64,000 nucleotides of DNA from positions 15,520,972 through 15,584,971 of the forward strand of contig CM034601.1 of assembly GCA_020091685.1 (NCBI GenBank), read 5' to 3'. This document shows, piece after piece, positions 35,471 through 46,261 of the stretch. The position numbers and the translations under genes are program-made. The DNA comes from Lutjanus erythropterus. Taxonomy: Eukaryota; Chordata; Actinopteri; Lutjaniformes; Lutjanidae. The notes under the pieces are model-generated. The model was given only the letters and a program-made list of their open reading frames with translations. It was not told the DNA's origin and made no database searches. Each line of letters begins with the position of its first letter. Within the stretch, counting starts at the first letter, position 1.

Positions 35471-35474
35471 GTTA

Positions 35475-37435
35475 GTCATCCTTTGAAGTTGATGTATCCC
35501 AGGTAAGAAGTAAAGGGGCAGTCTGTAAATACTGTTTGGTGACACCTTCTGAAACATGATCATTGACTTTGTTTACATAAACATACAAACTACTAAATAA
35601 ACAGACTGTTTATTGTTTGTTTGTTTTTTTACTATGAAATGTTGCTCCTAAACTTTTGTTGTGAAGGAGACAGCAGCACTTAAAGTTTGATGCCCAGAAA
35701 CAAGCATGATGGGATAATAGCCTCACATTTATGCTTATTAATTGTATTATTTTCCGCCAGTTTTAAAAACAGTTAAAAGTTAACTATGTCAGCATGTGAT
35801 TATTTGTCACTTAATATGCATTTGTTCGAATCATTGACAAATATACAGATGGACGACAAGACAGCTCTCCCTAACATTATGAGAATTAAGTCAAAATGGC
35901 GAGACTAAAGTTGAAATACCATAAAGGTCTCAAAGTTGAAGATTTTAAAAAATCTTCCTCCCTGAATTCAAAGTCTTGAGAGGTGGTTTGAGACACCGTC
36001 ATCTGATTCATACTCTCCCATGTTTGTTTTCTTTTGTTAAAGCAATCGCACACCTTTCATCATTAACATGTGCATCACTTCTTACTTTCTCAACATTACA
36101 TCATAGCAGCTCATTGTGCAGAGTTTATACGAGACCTCAAAAACACTTGACGATGACACCTGATTTTAAGATCCAACTGGTTTGACATCAGCGCCACTGT
36201 TTTCTTCACAGTGACTGGGATGGGTTAGCGTCTGACTCAAACTGACTCAGAGCTTCAGACAGAGCTCCACATGCCTGCAGTTGTCTGAGGGGCAGATTCC
36301 CAGGAATGTCTATGAGATCATTCCCCCAGCAGTAGAAAAATCGTACTCGAGCTCAGTGACTCACTCTGTAATTGGCAGGGGAAATGAAAGAATCAAGAAG
36401 TGGGGCAGAGAGGATACTGGGATATCCACTGACAAATGGGAGAGGTCTTTCTTGCCAGTGCGGCGTCCAAATCACAGCACATCTTCACTGTCGAGGATGA
36501 TACTCAGGCCTCGCAGCTTTTTGCTTAAGACCCTAAACAGCCAGTTATTGACTTAGTCGTGAGTGCATGTCCAGATTATCCTACAACCCTCAAAAGCCAG
36601 CTTATTCTACGAGGCCGCTTTCATGGGTTAATTTCTTTTTAGTCACGCTAGCAGTGTGGCTCTATGCATAGCGATGTCAGTCTGTCGATGTGTTTTCTTT
36701 TCTCTGAAATGTCTCGACAACTGTTGGATGGACTGACTGTAGAGTAGACGGTAGAGTACAGTCCTCCACAGGACGAAATGTAATAACTTTGGTGATCCAG
36801 GGTTTTCACCATCATCAGGACAAAATCTTATCTTATATACTTTGGTGCACATTGAGTTAATTATGTCAGCATTTTTTTTTACTTGTGTCAAACATCCTTG
36901 TTAGTTATTTTTTAAATCATATTTGTTAACATCATCCTTTTTTTTTTCAAGTTTTGTAAAAAGATGTCTGATATTATGTAACTTAATGGCAAAATGACCC
37001 TATCTACACTTGATTTATTGTCACAGTTAACAGTTTCCCTATAATGAGTTTATGGGCTTAATTTTCAAGTCATTTACAGTTTATTGGACGATAAAGCGGG
37101 GTATACTTTAGGGCAGGGCTACTTTGTGATTGACAGGTCAGTCTCAGCAGTGCAACACACAGAGCTCATGAAAATCAGATTGAACTATCAAACCAGGCAG
37201 TGTTGATCAAATACGGAGCAAGATTATTTATACTTAAAAAAAATTACAACACCTATAATCTATAATATTTTGTTGCCTCTTCTTGCAACAAAATAAAGAA
37301 AAATGTTGGTACATTTCTTTATATTTTAGTGTCTTTTTAACCAACAATATGGCATATTGATACAGTCACAGCTAGTGTTTAATGACAGTGTATCTTGTGT
37401 AAATCATGAAAAAAAAAATGGTTGTAAATTAACAA
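35475..37435. other. Non-coding, no gene seen
   Basis: AT-rich with several T tracts. The ORFs at 35976-36185, 36281-36556 and 36643-36891 are unsupported. Confidence 0.4.
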
Positions 37436-37469
37436 TTTTTGTCAAAGTTTTGGTTAATAAATTTAACAG

Positions 37470-37670
37470 TAGGTGCTATTTAGCAAATGTTAGCATGCTA
37501 ACACTCTAAGATGATGGACATGGCAAACGTCAGCTGCTAAACATCTGCATGTTAGCTCTGGCTTTGTGAGCATGTTAGCTTGCTCACAGCTGTGCCTGCA
37601 CTAAGTACAGCCTCATAGAGCCACTAGCATGGTTACAGTAAACAGTATATAGCCTGAGTGTGAAAATTTT
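37470..37670. repeat. GTTAGCATGCTAAC-type dispersed fish repeat
   Basis: TTAGCAAATGTTAGCATGCT followed by AACACT, CATCTGCATGTTAGCTCTGG, GAGCATGTTAGCTTGCTC and CCTCATAGAGCCACTAGCAT is a motif set seen repeatedly in teleost genomes. Confidence 0.65.
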
Positions 37671-38139
37671 ACACCCAAATGTACAAAGAGCAACAACTGA
37701 CCAAAACTCAAAAGCACTTTATTATGTTTTTAGCCCATAACGTCCAAATTAATTGATATCAAATGTATAAAAACGCTAACTTAAGACAATCACACACAGG
37801 GCAATGTTGGATAAATGGCTTATTCATGAGAGAACTACAATACTGACCAGGATATAAGTACTCATTAGGGTTCAAAGCTATCGGTTAATTGACCTGCAAT
37901 CTCGTGACGTCTGTGGCATTATGTTGTGTGATAAAACCGCCCATTTCTGGGTGACCTTTCATTGTGACCAGTCCAAGGCACGCCTGCAACAATCACGCTG
38001 TTTAATCAGCACCAATATGCCGCACCTGTCAGACTGGACAGATTATCTTGGCGGAGAAGTTCTCCCGCCAATATTTTGAATTTGGACTGCAGTACCTATC
38101 TTTAAACACCAGGGTTTTAGAGAGAAGGACTTTGCGACA

Positions 38140-38905
38140 AGTGAAAGTCCTTTATTCAAAACTTAAGTAAAAACACAAAAGTATTAACATCAAAATATAC
38201 TTAAAGCAGAGAGTGATAGAATATTAAAGGATTAAGCATCATTTTTATGCTGCAGCTTATTAAGAGCACCATTACTTATTTGTTAATTATATTTAGGATA
38301 AACAATCTGAATCTGCAAAGTAAATACAAATAAATGTATTTAAAATATGTGAGTGAAAAGTAGCCTAACTTTCCCTCTGAAGTGTAGTGGAATAAAGGTG
38401 TAACTGTAATTACTGTACACATTATATTTGGGGTTATTTTATTACTTAATTTATTTATATTTAAGTAGTAATATTTTTACAGCATCATTGAGTTACTGTA
38501 AATTATTATTTCATTGTCATTTATATTACTTTGTATATTATTTCATTTGTATGTTCATGTGCAGTGTTTTAAGTGACGTATCCCCTCGGTTGAGTTAATT
38601 GGTTCCTACCTGCTCTTGTCTTTGTACGGACAGATATAGGTGACACACTCAGAGAGAGTGCCTCGTGCTTGACAGTGTAGAGGTGTTGCTGTACCTCTGA
38701 GTTGGAGTTTGTTTTGTACTGTCGTGCCGTGTTGGTGGAAATTAAATGGGAGAAAGAAAGACAAATTGTAGCCCGCTTGTTACCCACAGCCCGGAAGAAC
38801 TGGAGAACACGAACAACAAGAAAAGAGGCATAAAGTAACAGAAAATGGAATTACTCAAGAGCAAGTATGAGTAACTTAAATTAGTTAAGTTACTTCCCAC
38901 CACTG
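38140..38905 (+). mobile_element. AAGTAAAAGTAC-type repeat split by a roughly 430-bp insertion
   Basis: The left part (AAGTCCTTTATTCAAAACTT, CCCTCTGAAGTGTAGTGGAA) and the right part (GGCATAAAGTAACAG, GGAATTACTCAAGAGCAAG, AGTTACTTCCCACCACTG) belong to one element. The intervening block, about 38400-38828, is more GC-rich, with CGTGCCGTGTTGGTGGAAAT and GTTACCCACAGCCCGG, and looks like a later insertion. It might be a piece of an LTR, but no LTR ends were established. Confidence 0.6.
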
Positions 38906-39144
38906 ATTTTAGTTTTGATGATGTGAGAAGGCTTAATCTGATTATTAAACTTGCACAATATACTTTTTTCCTCTATACGTTACATTATTTACATTTTGTT
39001 TTATTTTTTATTTTATACATTTTACAATTTCTTTTCAACTTTCACTTGTTTCTTTCACCTTCACACAAAGCCTAACCTGCTCTTTACAGTGTGATGTCAG
39101 TTTTTTTAACTCCAGTAAAGTTCTTTCATCTTTCCTGATGTTTG

Positions 39145-39528
39145 TGTCTTCATCTCTGTCTCTCAGTCTCAGTCCATCATGTCAGAGTCCTGCAGGTCTC
39201 TCCCCCCCACCGTGCAGCCCGGTCCCTCCCCTCCCTCCCCTCCCTCTCTGCTCTGCACAGACCGGCTGAAGGCGGGCAGGACAGCCCGTCATCCACACGT
39301 CAGAGGCGGCTTCGTTATTTAAACTTGAATCAGGAGGGGAGGAAAGTTTTCTCAGACGGGACAGCGTTGCCTAGCAGCTAGGCGGAGGACTCTACTGCTA
39401 CTTCACGTTGCCTTGTGTTTTTTTGTTTTTTTTTTTCCGCTCCGTATATCGAGGAACTGCGGACACTTTCCCCGGCTCTGTCTGCCTGTCATCCGTGTGT
39501 CTCCGTCTCCGCAGTCTTCATACCAACC
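39145..39528 (+). promoter_or_regulatory. pdlim4: pdlim4 promoter and 5' UTR
   Basis: This is the most GC- and C-rich stretch near the gene and ends at the start codon. It holds a C-tract (39211-39218), a CCCTCCC/CCCCTCCC cluster (39223-39246) of the Sp1/MAZ type, a GGCGGGC box near 39272, and a TATA-like TATTTAAA at 39316-39323. An X-box-like GTTGCCTAGCAGC lies at 39366-39378. If the TATA-like site is used, transcription would begin near 39350 and the 5' UTR would be about 180 bases. A T-tract at 39418-39436 lies within that UTR. No upstream ATG with a long ORF overlaps the start. The transcription start is inferred from sequence only. Confidence 0.6.
39222..39246 (-). promoter_or_regulatory. 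G-quadruplex-capable tract in the pdlim4 promoter
   Basis: The - strand reads GAGGGAGGGGAGGGAGGGGA followed by GGGAC: five runs of three or more G with 1-base loops. The + strand C tract would also bind Sp1/MAZ-type factors. Confidence 0.6.
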
Positions 39529-39621
39529 ATGACCCAGACCGTGACACTAAAGGGACCCTCTCCTTGGGGCTTTCGGCTGGTGGGAGGACGGGACTTCAGT
39601 ACGCCGTTAACCATCTCCAGG
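39529..39621 (+). CDS. pdlim4: pdlim4 coding exon 1: start codon and first half of PDZ beta-sheet
   Basis: This exon encodes 31 residues from ATG to an arginine and ends AGG|GTAGGT, a consensus donor, in phase 0. The ATG sits in a good Kozak context (ACC before it) and is chosen because the protein start matches the family. The residues [15 protein letters not shown] are the hallmark PDZ start of the PDLIM1/3/4 group. PWGF at residues 12-15 is the carboxylate-binding loop of the PDZ groove. The run RLVGGRDF plus PLTISR is closer to PDLIM4 than to PDLIM3 (ALP) or PDLIM1 (CLP36), from memory of those families. Reading past the donor gives a short unrelated tail (VGTDPAV...) that ends quickly, as expected of intron sequence. 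The product should act as a cytoskeletal adaptor that recruits alpha-actinin. The paralogue assignment is inference; membership in the ALP/Enigma family is near certain. Confidence 0.88.
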
Positions 39622-40158
39622 GTAGGTACCGACCCTGCTGTCTGTTGCTGCGGTGTCTGTTCATTCATTGAGCCGAGCGCAAAGTGAAACTTGGCAAGTT
39701 GTTTTTTCTACATTATCCTCATTACAACCATTTCAGTCACTTTGCCGTTTCCACTTTTACTCAATGACAGTAATTTGTCGGCGCAAGGGATGTATGGAAA
39801 GTGACTGAGTAAAGTGGAGCACTTGTCCAATTAATTAATCTTAAATAAGAGGTCGCCATGGTCTATTGCGCATAACTACAGTAATTATATGTGCATGAAC
39901 AGGAGCTTTACTCTAAAAGCTGACAGATGGTGCCGTCTAATCCCTGGCAGCTAAAGTTGCCAGTACAATTGAGTGAGTCATTGCAACTGGCCGACCATCA
40001 ATTACAGTTGTGTACTGTAATCTTTCAATAGACGCGAGGGAAACAACACCATATGGTGATATTTGTTTCTTCATTTCTGCATAAATACCAAATCTGCCAG
40101 ATGGTTCAAGGAGTTTGTCCTTAATTTTGATATAAGTGCATGAAATGCATTCTTAAAG

Positions 40159-41340
40159 CAGTGGTTCTCAAAGTGGGGTGTGTGGGGACACCTAGGGGTC
40201 CTGGAGGGGTGCCAGGGGGTCCCCTGCAATAAGAGGAATAACCTATTTTCACTCTAATATCCAGTAATGGCACAGTGACAGATGTGACTGTTTTGTAGAG
40301 CTGCAACAATTAGTCGATTGATTGATTAGTCGATACAAAGAAATTAGTTGCCAACTATTTTGATAATTGATTAATAATTTCAATAAATTTTCAAGCAAAC
40401 TGTCAAACATTTGTTGGTTCCAGCTTCTTAAATGTGAAGCTTTTCTGATTTTCTCTGTACTTAATGATAGCAAACAAAGAGTTTGGGGGGTTGGACTGTT
40501 ATTTTGACAAAAGAAACAATTTGAAGAGACTTGAGGCTCTGGGAAATTACGATGTGATTTTTTTCCCCTTTCTTTTCATTTCAGGTTTTGACATTTTATG
40601 GAATAAAAGATTGTTTGTCAAGATGATCGCACTCAATCATCTCTAAGGTGTTAAAATAGTGCTGCTAAACAACAGAGTTTGGTAACAAGTTGAGGTGTAA
40701 AAAATCCAAGATATATTTAATCTTTATTGATCATATTGATGCTGAATCGACAAGAGGACTGTTGACATATGACACCTTGTGTTCCTAGAGTTCTGTGTTT
40801 TTACAGACAAGTAAGAAGTGGTTAATAAGTTATTTCCTGAAGGGAGTTTGGGGTAATATTTTCCCCAGAGAGTGCAGGGAGCTTTAGTTTAATTCATTTT
40901 GCTAAAATGTATATTTAACATTAAGTCACGACTACAGAAACACTGTTAAAGTATGACTACTGTCAGTGCTATTGATTACTGATGGTATCTGATCAGGCTA
41001 ATTTTAGCTAATTGTAATGCAGTAATGGTTGCTCTTTGTTTGTGCTTAGCTGCCACGCACTTCTGACAGAAAAACTACTACTTTATACACAATAGTGCAA
41101 AATAATCTGATTTTTAAACTGAAACAGATGCTGTATTGGTCATGATTGCCATAATAATCTTGCACCTCCACTTCTAACTTTAACTAGGCGTCCATGATGG
41201 GTTTCATACACTTTCTGTAATAGAAATCAAAAATATTATCAGATGGAGAGCCCTGGGACAATATCTTATCAAATTTGGCTCTGTGGTCTAACTTGTGTCA
41301 GTTTGGGGGTCCTTGATGTGAAAAAGGTTGAGATCCAATG
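40159..41340. mobile_element. Non-autonomous hAT-type element with 8-bp target duplication
   Basis: The left terminus CAGTGGTTCTCAAAGTGGGG and the right terminus GAAAAAGGTTGAGATCCAATG form imperfect inverted repeats (2 mismatches in 13). Both sides are flanked by TCTTAAAG (40151-40158 and 41341-41348), an exact 8-bp duplication as expected of hAT transposition. The element has no transposase ORF and is interrupted by another MITE at 40294-40617. It lies in pdlim4 intron 1. Confidence 0.9.
40294..40617 (+). mobile_element. AGGGCTGCAACTA-type MITE nested in the hAT element
   Basis: TAGAGCTGCAACAATTAGTC, AACTATTTTGATAATTGATT, TTTTCAAGCAAACTGTCAAA, GGTTCCAGCTTCTTAAATGT and GGCTCTGGGAAATTACGATG follow the order of the family. 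The right end is degraded. Confidence 0.75.
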
Positions 41341-41633
41341 TCTTAAAGTATAAGTAATTTTAATTAAAGTTATTTTTCCAGATTCTGACCATGTGTTGGT
41401 AGATGACAGGCTCATGTTGATCTTTTTAAACGGATACAGGAAATGCACTGGTGGTAGTAGTAGCTAGTAGAAGAAGGAGCGATCGTAGTATTCGCAAAGC
41501 TTCGTGAACTTTCCTGACCCTCAGAATATGGGTCAAGAGTCAGTGTGCTGGCAGTGGATCTGGCAGTAGCCAATAGTTCATCCTGGCCAGGGTAAACACA
41601 GCCCGGTCCTGCTGCAGGGCTTTGCAGAAGGAC

Positions 41634-41670
41634 GGGAGGGGAGGCGAGGGGAGAGAGGAGGGGGGGGGGG
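41634..41670 (+). repeat. G-rich tract, G-quadruplex candidate in intron 1
   Basis: GGGAGGGGAGGCGAGGGGAG is followed by AGAGGA and an 11-base G run. Four or more G3 runs lie on the transcribed RNA's sense strand. Confidence 0.75.
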
Positions 41671-41984
41671 TTGCTGCTGACATTTGTTTTTCATCAGAGC
41701 TCATTGGTGCTGCTGAGGGATTCCAGGTGTTGTGCTCAGCTGTATCACCAGCCCCAAACCGACCCTTTAACTACAGGGCCCTTGCACTTCAAACTAGAGG
41801 TGTAATTTTTAGATTTACGGCGGGCGATTAACGACTTTGAGAGAAGCAGACGAACCCCCGAAGGTCACCTGAAGTGCTCTCTGTTTTTAAACCTGGCCTG
41901 AAAAGAGATGTGATGCAGTCGTGACACGTACTTTGACTCTCAGTGTGTGCAGTCTTGACAGTTGTGTGCCCGTATGTCTGTGAT

Positions 41985-43270
41985 TTAAAGGGACAGTTCA
42001 CCCCAAAATCAAAGTAATAGTGTTGGGTTATTTATCCATCTATATTGTTTTGCCGTGACTTGCAGAGTTTCGAACATATTGGCCGAAGAGTTTTCTGTCT
42101 TCCTTCAAATGTGATGGAACTAGATGGCACTTGGCTTGTGGTGCTCAAAACAACAAAAGAAAAGTTCAACAACAATGTCTCTTTCCAGAAAGCATGACTC
42201 AGTCACTAGAAAAGACAGACCTTGTTGTGAGCAGTTTCATGCAGAAACTATTTTATTTTTACTGAACTGCACCCACAAATTGTGTCATTGTGCAAAAGGA
42301 AGCATGCATGCATGAATGAGAGGCTCGTGCTCATGACAGTGCAAACATTATTGGCGTCCTCCTCAGCTGAGCTGCAATGTTAGCACTACTGAGCTAGCTA
42401 GCATGGTGAAATGCAGGCATGAGCAATAAGGTCCTAAAATAATAATCCCACTGTTTACACAGTAGAATATTCTGTGATAACTATATTCTGCACCATATGA
42501 CAATATACTGAAAAATATTTTTAGTTTTACATCTCACAATAGCTGGCCCTCATGGGATTTTGGGCTCTCCTCGTACCTCCTCGAAATAAGGTTGTTGTAT
42601 TCCTCCCTTTTGTTGTTACAGTCTTCTCATCCTTCTGACATATTACCGTAGGATTTTGTACATCTGATCTTTTGTAACTAAACCACATCCAAACGAATGA
42701 ACCTGCTTCCGTTTTCCTAACTAAATCCTCCACTGTAATATTGCCATTACTGTGACAGATTTTTTTTTCTACCATGAAAAGAATAATGATATATCTTGAC
42801 TGACACAATGTGGCACACCCCTGGTGAAACGGTTATATTTTTGGCGATTGAGTGCAACAAGCAAAGTGGCATCTAGTTCCATTACATTCAAGAGAAGGCA
42901 GACATCGCTACAGCCGATATCTCTGAAACTTGGTGAGTCACATAAAAACAGTCTAGAAGGAAAAAAAGCACAAATTTATTGTGCAAAGTATTGGCACTTC
43001 AATACTTTTCATTACATTCAATAGTATCGAAGGTACGGAAGCTATAAAAAGGAAAAGATCTAAGCGCTCATTCAAGACCTCAGCTCTTGTCAGTCTTTAT
43101 TGTCCTGTCTGAAAAAGAAAAAGTACCCTATTTTGTCTGCCTTGGGTTATCTATCCAGTATCATTTTTTATTTATATACCAGTATTGTATCGAAGTTAAA
43201 ATTTTATTGTGACAACATCACTAAAGGTAAGAGCGAAAATATGTATTTTTGATTTTGGGGTGAACTGAAC
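41985..43270. mobile_element. TTAAAGGGA-ended foldback MITE, about 1.3 kb (family B)
   Basis: The left end TTAAAGGGACAGTTCACCCC and AAAATCAAAG are mirrored by TTTTTGATTTTGGGGTGAAC at the right. The arms match internally: GTGATGGAACTAGATGGCAC on the left against GTGGCATCTAGTTCCATTAC on the right. Several short ORFs inside (42124-42315, 42527-42808, 42824-43024) are incidental. Confidence 0.85.
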
Positions 43271-43274
43271 TGAG

Positions 43275-44555
43275 AAGAAATCAAACATGGCATCAGTGAA
43301 CTCAACACTCATGAAACCTGAATGTCTTCTTTTTGTAGAGAGTCAAATATTATTCAGCTTTCTGTTGACAGAGTGCTCACTTAGTGCTTGATCTTCGTGT
43401 TTGAGTTTGTCTTTATGTGCATTGAGTTTCTACCAAGACCAGAATTCATTAGGAAAAAGGAAAAATCTGCACTGCAGCTCTTTTGTGTTTCATGCTGAAT
43501 TTAAAGTCAAAATGTTGCCCAGTTTAGCTTCAGGGCACCTCAGGTTTTGTGATGCGTACCTTCCTAACTTCTTCAATAATTTGTACATCAGGTTTCAATA
43601 TCTGTAATTCAACACTTTCTAAATTTTGCCAGTTCAATCAGTGCATAGTTGCACAACTGCCAGTGTGAAAACCATGGCATGCACATGACAGTCTTTTACA
43701 TTCTGAACATTGTGTATCTCAGTGATAATGACATCAATGGAATTAATTGCAGGTTGCACTTTACAGACAGTTACAGTTCATAGCAAAGATGGCAATAAAA
43801 ACCAGCTCTCACGTGGACTTCTACTTCTGCTTGCAGGAGTAGATAGGGGAGTTTCGGCTAATTCCTCGGTCTTGGCTTGAAAATTAGAGAAGGAAGCAGC
43901 TGGTGAGATGCAAGCATATTTAGCAAAATATGTAATCTTGGAGGCATAAATACACAGTCTCTTGGCAGTAAGACCCAGCATTACACTGCCTCTTGAAGAG
44001 TGTTTTTTTTTGGGTTTTTTTTGCTTTCTACCAGCCATCGCAGAGCAGTTTGATGTCCAATTGACGTCACATGCTCTGAAACATCCGCTGACAGTGCAAG
44101 ATGTGTTTTATTGGTAGAATTCGATAATGGTTTTATCCTGGTGTCTAATGTGCTGGTTTACGTGAGCGAATAAATCCAAATAAAATTCAAGGAGGGGTGT
44201 TAAAAAAAATAAAAACGGTGGGAAAGAAATCCCCTCGCCGCCTCTGATGGGAGCTGGTTGCATGTTGAGTTTGAGGCACACTGTGATTCATCGCCGCTGA
44301 TATACTGGAGCATCTCCTAAACTGGCGATTTATCACATGCTTGCTGCATTCTTGGTGTACAGTGCGCGCCCAAGACGGCAATTACAACGTGTTGAATGGT
44401 GACACAGAAAGATGGAGGGAGACACAGACACAGAGGATAGTTTATGTCTGACAGTGTCCAGAATGCCTCTTCAGGGGGCATTTTAGTATCACGTAAATCT
44501 CACATGCGAGCCAGAGCTTTGTGAATGGGGTAATAGTGTCTGCTGGCTCAAGAGG
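43275..44555. other. Intron 1, no further feature seen
   Basis: Contains two T/G-rich runs near 44004-44023 and one small ORF on each strand with no domain. Confidence 0.4.
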
Positions 44556-44556
44556 T

Positions 44557-45086
44557 TTAAAGGGACAGTTTGTATTTTTTGACAGTGGGGTTGTATGATG
44601 AATTGGGATGTTATGATTCTCCAAATGCACCATTCAACTTGACTCTAGATTTTTGGATCATGCTTCAGTTTGATTCTCGAATTTGATTTGATTTAGATTT
44701 TTGAAACGTCAGCTACGGACTTTAGATTTGTAAAGATCCACAGATCATTGGTTTTATGCCCCGACAACTGTCATTTACATTTTTAAGTTCCAGAAAGTCC
44801 AAAAATGCTGTCTGATGGCAAGGAAAAGCTGTGAAAATATTCTAAATGTACTGTACACTTAAACTGATAGTGATTTTCTTTTAGTTGGGCCTTTTTAAAA
44901 GTGGCTAAAATACATTTTCCCACTGACCCTGTGTACAGCAGTAGATTGCTTAGCTTCTGGGCTGCTACTCCTCTCGCTTCTCCAAACTGGGGGCTCATCG
45001 ACTGCAATCAATTTGTAGTTAATGTACTGACAATCAATAAGTATCTCATACAACCCCACTTAAAATAATCCAAACTATCCCTTTAA
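44557..45086. mobile_element. TTAAAGGGA-ended MITE (family A) with altered centre
   Basis: Starts TTAAAGGGACAGTTTGTATT and ends ATCCAAACTATCCCTTTAA. The right half has AAATGCTGTCTGATGGCAAG, TGTACAGCAGTAGATTGCTT and GCTTCTCCAAACTGGGGG, as in the other family A copies. The left half, about 44610-44770, is replaced by unrelated AT-rich sequence. Confidence 0.85.
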
Positions 45087-45089
45087 GAC

Positions 45090-45890
45090 TTAAGCACTAG
45101 ACCTCATAGTTGCTTTTGTGTACAGTATTTTATGGAGTCCCTTCAATCTGTACTTTATGACTGACAGGTCTCCTCCCTTCTTCCTCCACGTCTTTCTGCA
45201 TATATAAAAGTGGAAGCCGTGAGACACCTGCAGCACTTGGAGACAGAGAAAAGTTGTAAATACCATAAAACAAGTTCTGATGGCAGCAGCTGGTTTTTTG
45301 CTTGAGGTGATAATGTCCCAGGATAAGCCCATTAGTCCCCTGCCAGCCAATTAGGGCTCGAGCCAGTTAATGGCGTGTCTACTCGACTCTCTGGAAACGT
45401 TTGCCCTGATAGTGTGTGTGCATGTGTGTGTGTGTGCATGCAGCGTTAGGTTGTTAAATGGTTTTATGTGCATGAGACAGAATGAGTGGCAGAGTGACAG
45501 AACCATAATAAAATCAGTGATGTAACTGCAGAAGCATTTAGAGATGATACGTTGAATATCGCAGCTGTGTTAAAAGCCTTTTTGTAAATCGATGTCAAAC
45601 CGACGTCCAGGCGGAAGGTGACGCAGGACACTTGTCAGTCCTGCCAGCGGGCGAACAGTCGTCTTCTCGGCAGGAATTCACAACTGAGTGTCTGGTAAAT
45701 AATGACCTGAGCAGAGCACAGAACCACTGTCCAGCTTCTCCTCTGACACCTTTATACTGCGTATCCTGCTGTGTGCTCCGTCTCAATGATGCATGATGAG
45801 AAATGGTCAGACCACTGTTGTTAGTGCATGTAAAGGTTATTTTATTAATCATTTAGTTCATGAAATATGAAATAAAAGTGAGTAATGGTC
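45090..45890. other. Intron 1; short (TG)n at 45411-45440
   Basis: GTGTGTGTGCATGTGTGTGT tract. The - strand ORFs at 45090-45350 and 45595-45852 are unsupported. Confidence 0.4.
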
Positions 45891-45894
45891 ACAA

Positions 45895-46258
45895 TAATTT
45901 TCCAAACTCCAGGAAGACATCTTCAAATAGCTTGTTTTGTCCAACATACAGTCCAAAATCAAAAGTTCACAAATGATACAATTCAGGGAAAAGCAACAGC
46001 TTCTCCAATTTGAAAAATGTTGACGTTTCAGTTGTCAGTGTCAATTTAGTGTACTTGCAAAATAAAATTGTCATTATCAATTAATCATTGGATCTATATT
46101 TTCAGTTAATTATCATATAAGACAAAGAATAGAGGCAAATCCTCACAATTTAGAACTAGGAACTATCTGGAACTAATCCAGAATGAGGGAAAGATGACTT
46201 AAACGATTAATCATTTTTCTAAATAGTTGGGGATTGACTAATTGTTTGAAATCTACAT
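45895..46258 (-). mobile_element. AGGGCTGCAACTA-type MITE remnant
   Basis: GGAAGACATCTTCAAATAGC, TTGTTTTGTCCAACATACAG, TCAATTAATCATTGGATC and AACGATTAATCATTTTTC correspond to the family. The ends are lost. Confidence 0.6.
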
Positions 46259-46261
46259 TTC

